DNA of 49,846 bases, from positions 1 to 49,846 of the forward strand of contig CAUQKV010000011.1 of NCBI GenBank assembly GCA_963518845.1, given 5' to 3'. This DNA comes from JABCPE02 sp963518845. GTDB lineage: Bacteria > Bacteroidota > Bacteroidia > Flavobacteriales > Weeksellaceae. The notes under the pieces were generated by a model. That model was given only the letters and a program-made list of their open reading frames with translations. It was not told the origin of the DNA and made no database searches. The position numbers and the translations under genes were made by a program. Shown piece after piece: positions 23,884 to 32,800 of this stretch. Positions within the stretch are counted from its first letter, which is position 1; each line of letters opens with the position of its first letter.

Positions 23884-26019
23884 TTATTTCACGATTTTCA
23901 TTTCATCGATAAGCCATTTAGAATCAGCAAATTTATCAATGATGAAAAGAATGTATTTAGCATCCACCATGATATTTCGGCTGAAACGAGGGTCGTAGTT
24001 GATATCACTCATCGTTCCTTCCCACTGGCGGTCAAAATTAAGCCCGATTAAATTCCCACGAGCATCCAGCGCTGGACTTCCTGAGTTTCCTCCCGTAGTG
24101 TGGTTTGTCGCCGTGAAAGCTAACGGAACTTTACCATCTTGGTTTTTATAAATTCCATAGTCTTTTCTGTTGTAGAGGTCTATCAGTTTTTTAGGCACAT
24201 CGAACTCGTAGTCGTTTGGAATATATTTTTCCATCACGCCATCTAATGTAGTCTGATAATGATATCTAACAGCATCAGCTGGTTCAGAGCCTTTCACCTT
24301 ACCATAGGTCACCCTTAGAGTAGAGTTTGCATCTGGGAAGAATTTTCTCTCTTTGTCTGTATTCATCTGAGCTGCCATGTATCTCTTCTGTAGAGCATCT
24401 ATTTCAGCCTGATACTGAGTGTATTTCGGCTCTACTTTTTGAAGATATGTGTCTCTGATTTCTTTATACAAACTGATTATCGGATCGTTTTTCAATGCTT
24501 TGATAAGCTCTGCTGGATTGTCCAGAACTTTCTCTGTATTGGAAGAAATATTAAGTCCATTAAGGTTTTTTCTACCTGTCAGAACGGAGTTTTTAGACCA
24601 ATTCTCTACCAATTCTAAATTTTGATTTACATTTTTATACTTATCAAAACCAGATGGCAGGTACGCCGCTGGAACTTTCTCTGCATAAAGAGCCAAAAGT
24701 TTAGCCGTCACCTTTGCATCTATCTCACCATCATAGTTTTTATAAAATCCTGCCAGTGCAGATGAAAACTTCTTGATGCCTGCTGGTGTGGTTTTTCCCT
24801 GCTCATAATGTTCCATAAATGCCAAAAATCTATTTGCAAGATTCAGCGTTTCAGCATTTCTAAGGAGTTCCGTAAAGAAAGCATCACTAAGGGCAAATGG
24901 AGCCTGAGCGTTATACAAATGTTCAAATTCTGAAATCATTTTAGAAATTTCAGGATTTTTCTTCGCTAAAAAGGCTTCATAGTCTTTCTTCTTCTGAACA
25001 GCGTTAGACTTTTTCAGTCCTGTAGTTTCGCCTATCCATTTTTTCCAATAATTAGCCACGGAAGCGTATTTAGACGCGTATTTTATCCTTGTAGCATCAT
25101 CTACACGCATTTTTTCGTCTAATGTTTTCAGGGCTACATCTCTCACTGCTATTTTAGCTGGATTGGTATCATTGATGATTTTTTCCACCGCTATAGATGG
25201 AAGATATTCATTGGTTCTACCAGGGAAACCAAACACAAAAGTAAAATCATTTTCCTTGATATCTTTGATAGAAATCGGCAGGAAATGTTTCGGTGTGTAA
25301 GGCACATTATCCTTGCTGTATTCGGCAGGTTTGTTATTCTTGTCTGCATAAATTCTAAACAAAGCAAAATCTCCCGTATGACGAGGCCAAACCCAGTTGT
25401 CCGTATCAGAACCAAACTTACCGATGGATTGCGGCGGAGCGCCTACCAATCGCACATCTTTATATGTTTCTATGATGTAGGCATAGTATTTATTCCCTGC
25501 AAACATCGGTTTTATGGTAACTTTTTGGTAAGGTTCTATTTTGAACTGCTTGGTTACTTCTGCTATATTTTTAGCGATAACTGCCTCTGCTTCTCTATCT
25601 GTAAGCCCTTTGGTTCCTTTTAGAACTTGGTCTGTAACTTCCTTAATATCAACGATAAAATCCGCTGTAGCGCCTGGATTCGGAAGCTCTTCGCTCATAT
25701 TTTTAGCCCAAAAACCATTAGTCAAAAGGTCATTCCCTACTGATGAGTGGCTTTGGATGTTATTATATCCACAGTGGTGATTGGTCAGAAGTAGTCCCTT
25801 TGGTGATATCACCTCGCTGGTACATCCTCCATTGAACTGAGCCACAGCATCTTTGATACTTGGTTTATTTGGATTAAAAATATCTTTGGCAGAGATTTTC
25901 ATTCCTAATTTTTTCATTTCAGCCTCGTTTAGTTCCGTAGGCATCCACATTCCTCCATACTGCTGGGAAAAAGCCATCACAGCAGGGAGCAAAGAAGCTA
26001 TCAATAATATTTTTTTCAT
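23884..26019 (-). CDS. dpp11: S46-family dipeptidyl-peptidase, DPP11 type
   Basis: 711 residues from ATG 26019; an in-frame extension upstream lacks a signal peptide at its start. Signal peptide 1-19 (ends FSQ). Chymotrypsin-like triad: His in TNHHCGYN (near 81), Asp in RHTGDFALFR, Ser646 in GGNSGSPA. Arg664 in LNFDRQWEG lies 18 residues after the serine, the spacing of Ser655-Arg673 that gives Porphyromonas DPP11 its Asp/Glu specificity; DPP7 has Gly there. Releases acidic dipeptides in the periplasm for amino-acid use. Confidence 0.92.
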   Translation of the reverse strand: MKKILLIASLLPAVMAFSQQYGGMWMPTELNEAEMKKLGMKISAKDIFNPNKPSIKDAVAQFNGGCTSEVISPKGLLLTNHHCGYNNIQSHSSVGNDLLTNGFWAKNMSEELPNPGATADFIVDIKEVTDQVLKGTKGLTDREAEAVIAKNIAEVTKQFKIEPYQKVTIKPMFAGNKYYAYIIETYKDVRLVGAPPQSIGKFGSDTDNWVWPRHTGDFALFRIYADKNNKPAEYSKDNVPYTPKHFLPISIKDIKENDFTFVFGFPGRTNEYLPSIAVEKIINDTNPAKIAVRDVALKTLDEKMRVDDATRIKYASKYASVANYWKKWIGETTGLKKSNAVQKKKDYEAFLAKKNPEISKMISEFEHLYNAQAPFALSDAFFTELLRNAETLNLANRFLAFMEHYEQGKTTPAGIKKFSSALAGFYKNYDGEIDAKVTAKLLALYAEKVPAAYLPSGFDKYKNVNQNLELVENWSKNSVLTGRKNLNGLNISSNTEKVLDNPAELIKALKNDPIISLYKEIRDTYLQKVEPKYTQYQAEIDALQKRYMAAQMNTDKERKFFPDANSTLRVTYGKVKGSEPADAVRYHYQTTLDGVMEKYIPNDYEFDVPKKLIDLYNRKDYGIYKNQDGKVPLAFTATNHTTGGNSGSPALDARGNLIGLNFDRQWEGTMSDINYDPRFSRNIMVDAKYILFIIDKFADSKWLIDEMKIVK

Positions 26020-26080
26020 TTTAAAAATAAAGTTTATAATTTCCCTGGGTAAAATTACACTTTTTCTTATTAAAAACGAG

Positions 26081-26105
26081 AAAAGCACGAATAAATCGTG
26101 CTTTT
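26081..26105 (-). terminator. Terminator after the DUF4197 gene
   Basis: 10-bp stem AAAAGCACGA/TCGTGCTTTT with a 5-nt loop, followed on the minus strand by TCTCGTTTTT. Confidence 0.75.
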
Positions 26106-26110
26106 AATTT

Positions 26111-26774
26111 TTATTTTCCTAAAAACTGCTGGCTGTTTTCCTTTTCATAATCCTGAATGATGTAGAAAAGCCCTGTCACCATCTGTTCTGTAGCGTACTG
26201 ACTGAGAGAATTGCTGGTCGTACCACCGCCCTCATTACCAAGGAGTGAGCCCAGCATAGAGTTTGCACTCGTTACATTATTGATAGCTCTCACTATCCCA
26301 AATTCATTCAGTTTTTCATCTACTTTCGGTGTAAATGCAGAAACCAACTTATTATAAGTCTTTTCTCTCAAAATCTGGGTTGCTGTTCCAGCTTCTCCCT
26401 GCATGATACGAGACACATCATCACTAGTAAGGCTGTTCACCGCATCTACCAAAATAGGCTCTGCTATCGTAGCTGTAAAAGAGGCCGTTTCTGCTATGTA
26501 TTCTTTTTCTTTTTTAACCAAATCTGGAGAAATTTTTCCCAAAACACTGTTCATTTTTTTCAAACCAGATGGCATAGCACTGTCAATCAATGGGCTCTGA
26601 AGAAATGCATTTTTATCCTTAAAGACTCATCCCTTTGGAAACTCCACCCAATAAAACTCTTTTGATCACTGCTACTCCTATAGCTGATGTAGCTATCGCT
26701 GTGCAGGACTGCACTGCCGCCACTCCCACAGCTGCCGCTGCCACCGAAGTAATTATTACTGTTTTTACTTTCAT
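26111..26774 (-). pseudogene. DUF4197 lipoprotein gene split by a +1 frameshift
   Basis: The gene starts at ATG 26774 with a lipoprotein-like signal (AAVQSC, Cys24) and reads 51 residues to SKGMSL, then TAA at 26621-26619. Moving forward one base at CTT-TAA gives KDKNAFLQSP and continues through a normal DUF4197 domain to 26111, for a 220-residue product. DUF4197 relatives have the joined sequence. Most simply one extra T in TTT broke the gene, or it is a sequencing error; but CTT followed by a stop is also the geometry of the prfB +1 programmed shift. Envelope protein of unknown function. Confidence 0.75.
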
Positions 26775-26832
26775 AGAATTACATTTAAATGTTGGAAAAA
26801 TGACAAAATTCTTGCCAAAATTTTATTTTTTC
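26775..26832. other. Short AT-rich gap upstream of the DUF4197 gene
   Basis: No promoter of the TAnnTTTG form is seen here on the minus strand. The DUF4197 gene may depend on readthrough of the terminator at 26833-26864 or use another promoter form. Confidence 0.3.
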
Positions 26833-26864
26833 AAAAAAAACCTTGCCACAAAATTATGGCAAGG
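26833..26864 (-). terminator. Intrinsic terminator of a minus-strand RNA
   Basis: 8-bp stem (26841-26848/26857-26864, CCTTGCCA/TGGCAAGG) followed on the minus strand by eight T. No minus-strand coding gene lies upstream of it as far as recF. Confidence 0.8.
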
Positions 26865-27001
26865 TAAGTAAAATATTGAAATAATATGATATTATTTTTC
26901 AGTTTTAGTTTTTGATGAAATTTCTTAATTAAAATTAGAGTAAAAGTAATTTATTCGCTATAATTTTTATTCTTTGATTAGCAGTATTCTCAAAATCGTT
27001 T

Positions 27002-27088
27002 GTTGTAAGTTATTGGTAAGCAGTTTTATATTATGACAAACTTTTTAGAAAAAAACCAATAAACTGCTGTGAACCAATAACTACCAAC
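27002..27088. repeat. Long interrupted inverted repeat
   Basis: GTTG-2-AGTTATTGGT-1-AGCAGTTT on the left pairs with AAACTGCT-4-ACCAATAACT-2-CAAC on the right, 22 paired bases with three small internal loops and a loop of about 34 nt. Confidence 0.8.
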
Positions 27089-27098
27089 TAAACATACG

Positions 27099-27129
27099 CA
27101 AATGTAGTATTTTTACGCTAAAATATCAA
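27099..27129 (-). promoter_or_regulatory. Promoter of the candidate ncRNA
   Basis: On the minus strand: TTG (27129-27127), 20 nt, TACATTTG (27106-27099). Both elements and the spacing are ideal for Bacteroidota. Confidence 0.6.
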
Positions 27130-27170
27130 GAAAAATATAAGAAATCTCATTTCCTTTTATGTTTATTTCT

Positions 27171-27178
27171 TACCTTTG
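27171..27178 (+). promoter_or_regulatory. -7 element for recF
   Basis: TACCTTTG, 17 nt before the recF ATG, which implies a very short leader. No TTG at -33. Confidence 0.5.
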
Positions 27179-27195
27179 GAGGCTAATTTGGTTTT

Positions 27196-28272
27196 ATGTT
27201 TATTAAGAATTTAACTCTTCAGAATTTCAAAAATCATTCATCACGATTCATAGAATTTTCTCCTCAAATCAACTGTCTGGTGGGAGATAATGGCGTTGGA
27301 AAAACCAACATTCTGGATGCTCTGCATTATCTCTCTGTTGGGAAAAGTTTTTTAGGAAATTCTGACTTAAATAACATTACCGAAAATGAAGATTTTTTCT
27401 CGATAGAAGCGCTTATTTCCAATGAAAATAAAGAAGACATCGTCAGAATAATCCAAAATAAAGAGAGCAGAAAAACCATCAAAAAAAATGATAAAAACTA
27501 CTCCAAAATAGCTGACCACATAGGATATCTGCCCTCTGTCATGATTTCTCCATATGACCAAAATCTCATTTCGGACAGCTCAGAAAGCAGAAGAAAATTT
27601 ATGGATGCCATGATTTCTCAGACTGACCGCGAATATCTTTTCAGCCTTATTCATTATCAAAAAACACTTCAGCAGAGAAATGCTCTTCTCAAAAATTTCC
27701 AAAAATCACGGACTTTCGATTCAGACAGCCTAGAAATCTATGATGAACCTTTGCTGAAATTTGGACAAATTATTTTTGAAAAAAGAAAAAAATTTATTCA
27801 TGAAATCATTCCTATTTTACAGGAATATTATGCAATAATTTCTAATCAAAAAGAGGAAGTTCTCATCTCATATCAGTCTGATTTAGAGCAAGATTTCAGA
27901 ATTTTACTTGCAGAAAATTTAAAAAAAGACAGAATTCTGACTTACACTTCCAAAGGCATTCACAAAGATGACTTGCTATTCGAAATGAATGGACAACTAA
28001 TAAAAAAAATAGGCTCACAAGGGCAGCAAAAATCGTTTTTAATCGCCCTAAAACTATCCCAGATGAATTTACTAAAAAAACTCACTGGAAAAACCCCTAT
28101 TTTACTCCTTGATGATATTTTTGACAAACTAGATGATTCCAGAGTCCATCAGCTAGTAAAACTAGTAAACAAAGAGCATTTTGGACAGATTTTCATCACA
28201 GATACTCACAAAGAACGCACTGAAAATGTAGTAAAAAACATCACAGAAGAAAGTAAAATTTTTGAAATTTAA
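27196..28272 (+). CDS. recF: DNA replication/repair protein RecF
   Basis: 358 residues, normal for RecF. SMC-like ATPase: Walker A GDNGVGKTN (near residue 35), signature GSQGQQKSFLIALKLS and Walker B PILLLDDIFDKLD. It starts with the typical LTLQNFKNHSSRFIEF. With RecO/RecR it loads RecA at gaps. Single gene, running away from the candidate ncRNA and converging with an acyltransferase. Not next to dnaA or dnaN here. Confidence 0.97.
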   Translation: MFIKNLTLQNFKNHSSRFIEFSPQINCLVGDNGVGKTNILDALHYLSVGKSFLGNSDLNNITENEDFFSIEALISNENKEDIVRIIQNKESRKTIKKNDKNYSKIADHIGYLPSVMISPYDQNLISDSSESRRKFMDAMISQTDREYLFSLIHYQKTLQQRNALLKNFQKSRTFDSDSLEIYDEPLLKFGQIIFEKRKKFIHEIIPILQEYYAIISNQKEEVLISYQSDLEQDFRILLAENLKKDRILTYTSKGIHKDDLLFEMNGQLIKKIGSQGQQKSFLIALKLSQMNLLKKLTGKTPILLLDDIFDKLDDSRVHQLVKLVNKEHFGQIFITDTHKERTENVVKNITEESKIFEI

Positions 28273-28283
28273 ATTCAAAATTA

Positions 28284-29366
28284 TCAGACCTTAAAAACTT
28301 TCTTATAAAGTTTACCTAAGGGTTTTTCCAAATAGTTGTAACTAAACAATCCAAAAAGAATAACGACTATCATCACAAGAAAAGGCCATATATAACTGTC
28401 CGCTACATTTTCTTTTAGGTATTTAACCGCAACCATACCTAAATAATAGTGTATCAGATACATAGAATATGATGCTACCCCTATCTTACAGAGTAATGGT
28501 TGTGCTATAAATTCTACCTTTTGAGGAGCATAGACAAACACCATAAAAAAAGCAAAGGCAATCATTGAAAATATAATCAGTGGAAAATAAAATTTATCTT
28601 TCACTATGTTAATTAAAAACAAAAAAATAATATAGTAAATATATTTTTTCTTGGTCTTGTCTTTATTCAAAAGATATATAAAAATCCCTATCAAAAACCA
28701 GAAACTATTATCAAAAAACACAAGGGCCCTCCCATAAATCTTAAATAAATACGCCTGCTCTGGCGTTAATGAAAATGTTGTCTGCAATACACCCTGCCCT
28801 GTAGAAGTATAGAATAACATATAAATAGGAATTATTAGAGCACAAATAATTACATAATATTTTATAAATTTTTCCTTATTTATAAAATATAAAAATCCTA
28901 TCAATGAATAAAAACAGACTTCCGCCCAAAGACTCCAAAAAGCTCCATCTATATGATAATATCTAACTCTACCAAAAAATACATTTATAAATGTAGGATC
29001 TATAAATGTATTTGCTATTAAATAATTAACAAATACTTTGGAAATTCCATATCCTTCTCCTGTATAGAAAAACCTAAAAAAAACAAAAATTATCGTAGAA
29101 CAAATAAGCATTGCTGGAGACAAACGAAGAAACCTTTTAACTATAAAATCTCTATAATTTTTAGTATTTTCTAGCGAAGCATAAATCACAAAACCAGAAA
29201 TAATGAAAAATAACTGCACCCCCAATGCTCCCCACGCAACCTTTCTTCCTACATCTGGATAGTTAAGATAATAATGAGATAAAATAACCATAACTATAGC
29301 TACTACCCTAAGCACATCTAATACATTTACTCTGCCTTTTTTCTCCGTTATGTAGTTTTTTTCCAT
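28284..29366 (-). CDS. Acyltransferase family 3 (OafA/YrhL type)
   Basis: 360 residues, about 10 membrane helices. Starts with NVLDVLRVVAIVMVILSHYY, whose His is the family catalytic residue, followed by QLFFIISGFVIYASL. Transfers acyl groups to surface polysaccharide or a lipid-linked sugar; the acceptor is unknown. Strongly AT-rich, with codon use unlike neighbouring housekeeping genes, and next to a tRNA, so possibly acquired. Own promoter upstream; converges with recF. Confidence 0.9.
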   Translation of the reverse strand: MEKNYITEKKGRVNVLDVLRVVAIVMVILSHYYLNYPDVGRKVAWGALGVQLFFIISGFVIYASLENTKNYRDFIVKRFLRLSPAMLICSTIIFVFFRFFYTGEGYGISKVFVNYLIANTFIDPTFINVFFGRVRYYHIDGAFWSLWAEVCFYSLIGFLYFINKEKFIKYYVIICALIIPIYMLFYTSTGQGVLQTTFSLTPEQAYLFKIYGRALVFFDNSFWFLIGIFIYLLNKDKTKKKYIYYIIFLFLINIVKDKFYFPLIIFSMIAFAFFMVFVYAPQKVEFIAQPLLCKIGVASYSMYLIHYYLGMVAVKYLKENVADSYIWPFLVMIVVILFGLFSYNYLEKPLGKLYKKVFKV

Positions 29367-29388
29367 ATGTGATTTATTTCTATTGTCA

Positions 29389-29421
29389 CAAAATTACATA
29401 TTTAAATATCATATAAAACAA
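29389..29421 (-). promoter_or_regulatory. Promoter of the acyltransferase gene
   Basis: On the minus strand: TTG (29421-29419), 22 nt, TAATTTTG (29396-29389), 22 nt before the ATG. Confidence 0.45.
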
Positions 29422-29446
29422 AAAGACTTCTGAAATTCAGAAGTCT
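29419..29446 (-). terminator. Terminator of tRNA-Phe
   Basis: AGACTTCTGAA (29424-29434) pairs with TTCAGAAGTCT (29436-29446); on the minus strand T4-5 follows. It lies directly after the tRNA. Confidence 0.8.
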
Positions 29447-29450
29447 TATG

Positions 29451-29523
<73 letters not shown>

Positions 29524-29560
29524 ATTCTTATTTGCTTCTCTGTTATTGATTAAAGCGATG

Positions 29561-29590
29561 CAAAGATACACCTTTTTTTTATAAAAACAA
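29561..29590 (-). promoter_or_regulatory. tRNA-Phe promoter
   Basis: On the minus strand: TTG (29590-29588), 19 nt, TATCTTTG (29568-29561), about 38 nt before the mature tRNA 5' end. Confidence 0.6.
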
Positions 29591-29598
29591 ATTTTATT

Positions 29599-31428
29599 TT
29601 AATTATTTTTATTTTTTTCTTCAAATTCTTTTAGCTGATCACTTATTTCCTCCAAAACAGGCTTAATGGTATCCTCAGGTAAGTCTCTTATTCTGATATA
29701 CATAAGGCCATCTATAGCATCATTGAAATTAGGATCTACATTGAATGCAACAACCTTTGCATTTTGCTTAATATATTTTTTTATCAGCACAGGCATACGC
29801 ATTTCTGGCTCGAAATCATCTATCAATTTATCAAATTTGTTCAAATCATTATCCAAATCTTCAAAGAAAAGATTTTTATCTCGCTCACTCAGATGCACCT
29901 TGTAGTCATTTTTAGGATGAACATGCTGCGCTACTGCTGGATCAAAATAATTAGAACGCATAAATTCTATCATCAATGATTTAGAAAAATCCGAAAATCT
30001 ACTACTAATACTCACTCCTCCCATCAAGAATTTATGGTGTGGATTTCTCAGACAAACATGGACAATTCCTCTCCACAAAAGGAACAGCGGCAAAGGCTTC
30101 TGCTGATATTCCATAGAAATATAAGCACGCCCCATTTCTATAACTTTATTGAAAAACGGATGCAATTCCTGATCAAAATCAAATAACGAATTGGTATAAA
30201 ACCCTTTTATTCCGTGCTTTTTCATCACTTCTGCTCCCAGCGCCATTCTATAAGCTCCTACGATTTTTTGATCAGCATTATCCCAAAGAATAAGATGATG
30301 ATAGTGTTTATCATACTCATCCAAGTCAAAAGGAAGATTTGTCCCCTCTCCTACGGCTCTGAAGGTCAATTCTCTCTGACGACCAATTTCGCGCATCATG
30401 GAAGGAATTTCGTCAAATGTTGTGAAAAACACATCATAATTGTTATTTGAAAACAATACTTTCCCTTCCTTTTTCTTAAGGTTTTCTATATCTTGTAAAA
30501 TATCCTCCAAAGGCGTCTCGTCTATGATGTTTTCTACTACTTCCTCTTTTTTAGGAGTAACATTTAAATTTTTCACCTTCAAGAATTCTGCTACAGATTT
30601 TCGGTCTTCAAAATAAGACTTCATCATATAGACTTTTCTTCTCAAAAAGTTTTCCAGCTCTTTGGTAGTTTCATAATCTGATAACACTTTAGGGCTTACA
30701 GGTCTTCCTATTCTTATTTTTATAGGCTTTTCCCTTTTGTTCACCATTTCAGAAGGAAGCAAAAGCGTCTGCAAATCTGGATGAATTTTGGAAGCTGAAT
30801 AAAAAAACTTGCTGTTCTTCGCATGAAAATACATCGGAACCACAGGAACATTCGCTTTTTTTATCAATTTCAAAGCTGGATTTTCCCATTCTTTATCCAA
30901 AATTTCATGAAACTCATTATTCTTATTAGAAACCTCTCCCGCAGGAAAAATTCCAAGACAGTGTCCCTCATTCAGATGTCGCAGCGCCTCTCTCATCCCA
31001 GACATGCTGCTGTATGCTTCTTTTCTTCCCTCAAATGGATTTACAGAAATCACATACGGAGCCATCGGTTCTATCTTTGTCAAAAGGAAATTTCCCATCA
31101 CCTTAAAATCAGGGCGGATTTCTGATAAAATTTTACACATTATCACGCCATCCAATGCTCCCAACGGATGATTTGCCACCAATATAAAAGGCCCTGTTTT
31201 TGGAATTTTAGCCAAATCTTCTTGAAAAGCTAAATATTTGACATTCAGCTCCTCTAGCAATTTATTGAAAAAGTCCTGCCCTTCATAATTTTTAACTTTA
31301 TCATAAAGAGCATTCACTTTATTTATCTTTGCAAATTTCATAACAGCCGAAACCGCAGGACTTGCGAAAATCCCGAATTTATCGAGTCCAGAAGCTGTCA
31401 TCAAATCTTTCTTAGAAATAAGACTCAT
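29599..31428 (-). CDS. olsF: Fused lysophospholipid acyltransferase / OlsB-like N-acyltransferase (OlsF type)
   Basis: 609 residues, two domains. The N-terminal half (about 70-270) is PlsC-like, with NHPLGALDG (H87, D93; one residue longer than the usual HX4D) and FPAGEVSN. The C-terminal half (about 320-580) is OlsB/hemolysin-like GNAT: RQRELTFRAVGEGTNLPFDLDEYD, then GAYRMALG and EMGRAYI. OlsF fusions make ornithine lipids in Flavobacterium: the C-terminal domain attaches a hydroxy fatty acid to ornithine, the N-terminal adds the second acyl chain. Follows lysC by 5 nt. Substrate inferred from architecture. Confidence 0.75.
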   Translation of the reverse strand: MSLISKKDLMTASGLDKFGIFASPAVSAVMKFAKINKVNALYDKVKNYEGQDFFNKLLEELNVKYLAFQEDLAKIPKTGPFILVANHPLGALDGVIMCKILSEIRPDFKVMGNFLLTKIEPMAPYVISVNPFEGRKEAYSSMSGMREALRHLNEGHCLGIFPAGEVSNKNNEFHEILDKEWENPALKLIKKANVPVVPMYFHAKNSKFFYSASKIHPDLQTLLLPSEMVNKREKPIKIRIGRPVSPKVLSDYETTKELENFLRRKVYMMKSYFEDRKSVAEFLKVKNLNVTPKKEEVVENIIDETPLEDILQDIENLKKKEGKVLFSNNNYDVFFTTFDEIPSMMREIGRQRELTFRAVGEGTNLPFDLDEYDKHYHHLILWDNADQKIVGAYRMALGAEVMKKHGIKGFYTNSLFDFDQELHPFFNKVIEMGRAYISMEYQQKPLPLFLLWRGIVHVCLRNPHHKFLMGGVSISSRFSDFSKSLMIEFMRSNYFDPAVAQHVHPKNDYKVHLSERDKNLFFEDLDNDLNKFDKLIDDFEPEMRMPVLIKKYIKQNAKVVAFNVDPNFNDAIDGLMYIRIRDLPEDTIKPVLEEISDQLKEFEEKNKNN

Positions 31429-31433
31429 ATCTT

Positions 31434-32675
31434 TTATCCATTTATTATCATTTGTACTGTAGTTTTAGTAATCTGCTCCAAAAGAACATTTTTACCTTCG
31501 TACAGCTTATCCAAATTTTCTAATCTTGCATTTCTTATCGTGAAAAGAGACACATTTTTAACTATCTCAGTATTAAAATCCTGCTCCAGCTCAGCCTCCA
31601 ATTCATCTACATTATTAAATTTATCTTCCAAACAAAGTGCCAGAGATATCGCCGAATTCTGCATCAGAGAAACTTTGATATTTCTTTTTGCTAACTCTCT
31701 GAAAATAAAACTAATGTGGTCTTCCGCTATGAACGAAAAATCTCGCGTCGCGATACGCATAAGAACCTGATTTTCTTTTAGAATATAACTTTCCAAAAGC
31801 TGATTTTCGGTTGATATTCCTATTTTCGTTCCCGCTTTTTCTGGGTTGATGAACGACTTCACAAAAAACGGAATACTCTTCTGTTTCAGTGGCTGCAGGG
31901 TTTTAGGGTGAATCACTGATGCCCCATAATACGCCATTTCTATAGCTTCTTCGTAGGAAATATTAGAAAGAAGTTCCACATTTTCAAACTTCCTTGGGTC
32001 GCCAGTCATCACACCAGGGACATCTTTCCAGATTGTCATATCCTTGGCATCCAAACAATAGGCAAATATCGCAGCGGAGTAATCAGACCCCTCACGCCCC
32101 AGAGAAACCGTGAAATTATTTTCATCTGAACCTATAAACCCTTGAGTCACATAGGTTTTAGCTTTATCTAATTGAGAAATATTCTTCTCTGTATCTTCCC
32201 AGTTTACCACTCCTTCACGGTAGTTGGTATCGGTTTTTATAAAATCCCGAGCATCCAACCACTGGTTACCTATCTCATTATCAGAAAGATACACACTCAA
32301 TATTTTTGATGAAATCATCTCTCCACAGGTTACAACTTGGTCATAAACAAAATTGTAATTAGGAGATTTATTCCTTCTAAGGAAAGATTCTATATCATCA
32401 AAAAACAATTTGATTTCGCTGAAAACATGGTGATTTTCATCAAAAAGCCCTTTTGCAATTTGGATATGTTCTTCCTTTATTTTAGCTATTTCCTGCTGAT
32501 AATCACTTTTATTGAAATAAAATTCTACCACTCTTTCTAATGCATTAGTAGTCTTTCCCATAGCCGAAACGACTATCAGACACCTCTCAAAGCCTTGTAT
32601 ACTAAGCACTCTGAGCACATTTTTCACACTATCAGCATCTTTCACAGAAGCTCCTCCAAATTTGAATATCTTCAT
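31434..32675 (-). CDS. lysC: Aspartate kinase (monofunctional)
   Basis: 413 residues. First step of the Lys/Thr/Met/DAP pathway. Starts with KFGGASVKDADSVKNV; the Ser/Thr-rich catalytic part includes LGREGSDYSAAIFA and TIWKDVPGVMTGDPR. Two C-terminal ACT domains (about 290-413) would bind the feedback amino acid. Not fused to homoserine dehydrogenase. Two -7-like elements lie upstream on the minus strand (32706-32713 and 32714-32721). No lysine riboswitch is recognisable in the short leader. Confidence 0.95.
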   Translation of the reverse strand: MKIFKFGGASVKDADSVKNVLRVLSIQGFERCLIVVSAMGKTTNALERVVEFYFNKSDYQQEIAKIKEEHIQIAKGLFDENHHVFSEIKLFFDDIESFLRRNKSPNYNFVYDQVVTCGEMISSKILSVYLSDNEIGNQWLDARDFIKTDTNYREGVVNWEDTEKNISQLDKAKTYVTQGFIGSDENNFTVSLGREGSDYSAAIFAYCLDAKDMTIWKDVPGVMTGDPRKFENVELLSNISYEEAIEMAYYGASVIHPKTLQPLKQKSIPFFVKSFINPEKAGTKIGISTENQLLESYILKENQVLMRIATRDFSFIAEDHISFIFRELAKRNIKVSLMQNSAISLALCLEDKFNNVDELEAELEQDFNTEIVKNVSLFTIRNARLENLDKLYEGKNVLLEQITKTTVQMIING

Positions 32676-32705
32676 CGAGATTTTTTTAATTTATAGTCTT
32701 CCACT

Positions 32706-32721
32706 CAAACCTACAAAAGTA
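32706..32721 (-). promoter_or_regulatory. Two adjacent -7-like elements upstream of lysC
   Basis: TACTTTTG (32721-32714) and TAGGTTTG (32713-32706) on the minus strand, abutting; either could serve lysC. No clear -33. Confidence 0.4.
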
Positions 32722-32800
32722 TTAAATAAGATTGATATAAAAAAGTATATTTTTCGGTATAAATTTACGATTTTTGTAAATCTTTTAAATTAAACAAGTT

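Larger units (their letters stand above)
26833..27093 (-). ncRNA. Candidate non-coding RNA, about 260 nt
   Basis: A complete transcription unit without a gene. It has a promoter at 27129-27099 (see entry) and a large 5' hairpin, then an AT-rich linker and a terminator with U8 at 26833-26864. The hairpin pairs 27002-27005 with 27085-27088, 27008-27017 with 27073-27082 and 27019-27026 with 27061-27068, with small internal loops. Between the predicted start and the terminator the minus strand contains no ATG. The bulged rod shape recalls 6S RNA, but I cannot assign it. Seen: promoter form, pairings, U run. Inferred: that it is transcribed. Confidence 0.55.

Noticed and set aside
26833..27093. 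Assignment of the ncRNA as 6S, tmRNA or RNase P RNA
   Set aside because: tmRNA and RNase P signature sequences are absent; the 6S resemblance is only in overall shape and needs a covariance model.
32676..32800. Lysine riboswitch upstream of lysC
   Set aside because: The leader is too short and has no matching multi-stem structure.
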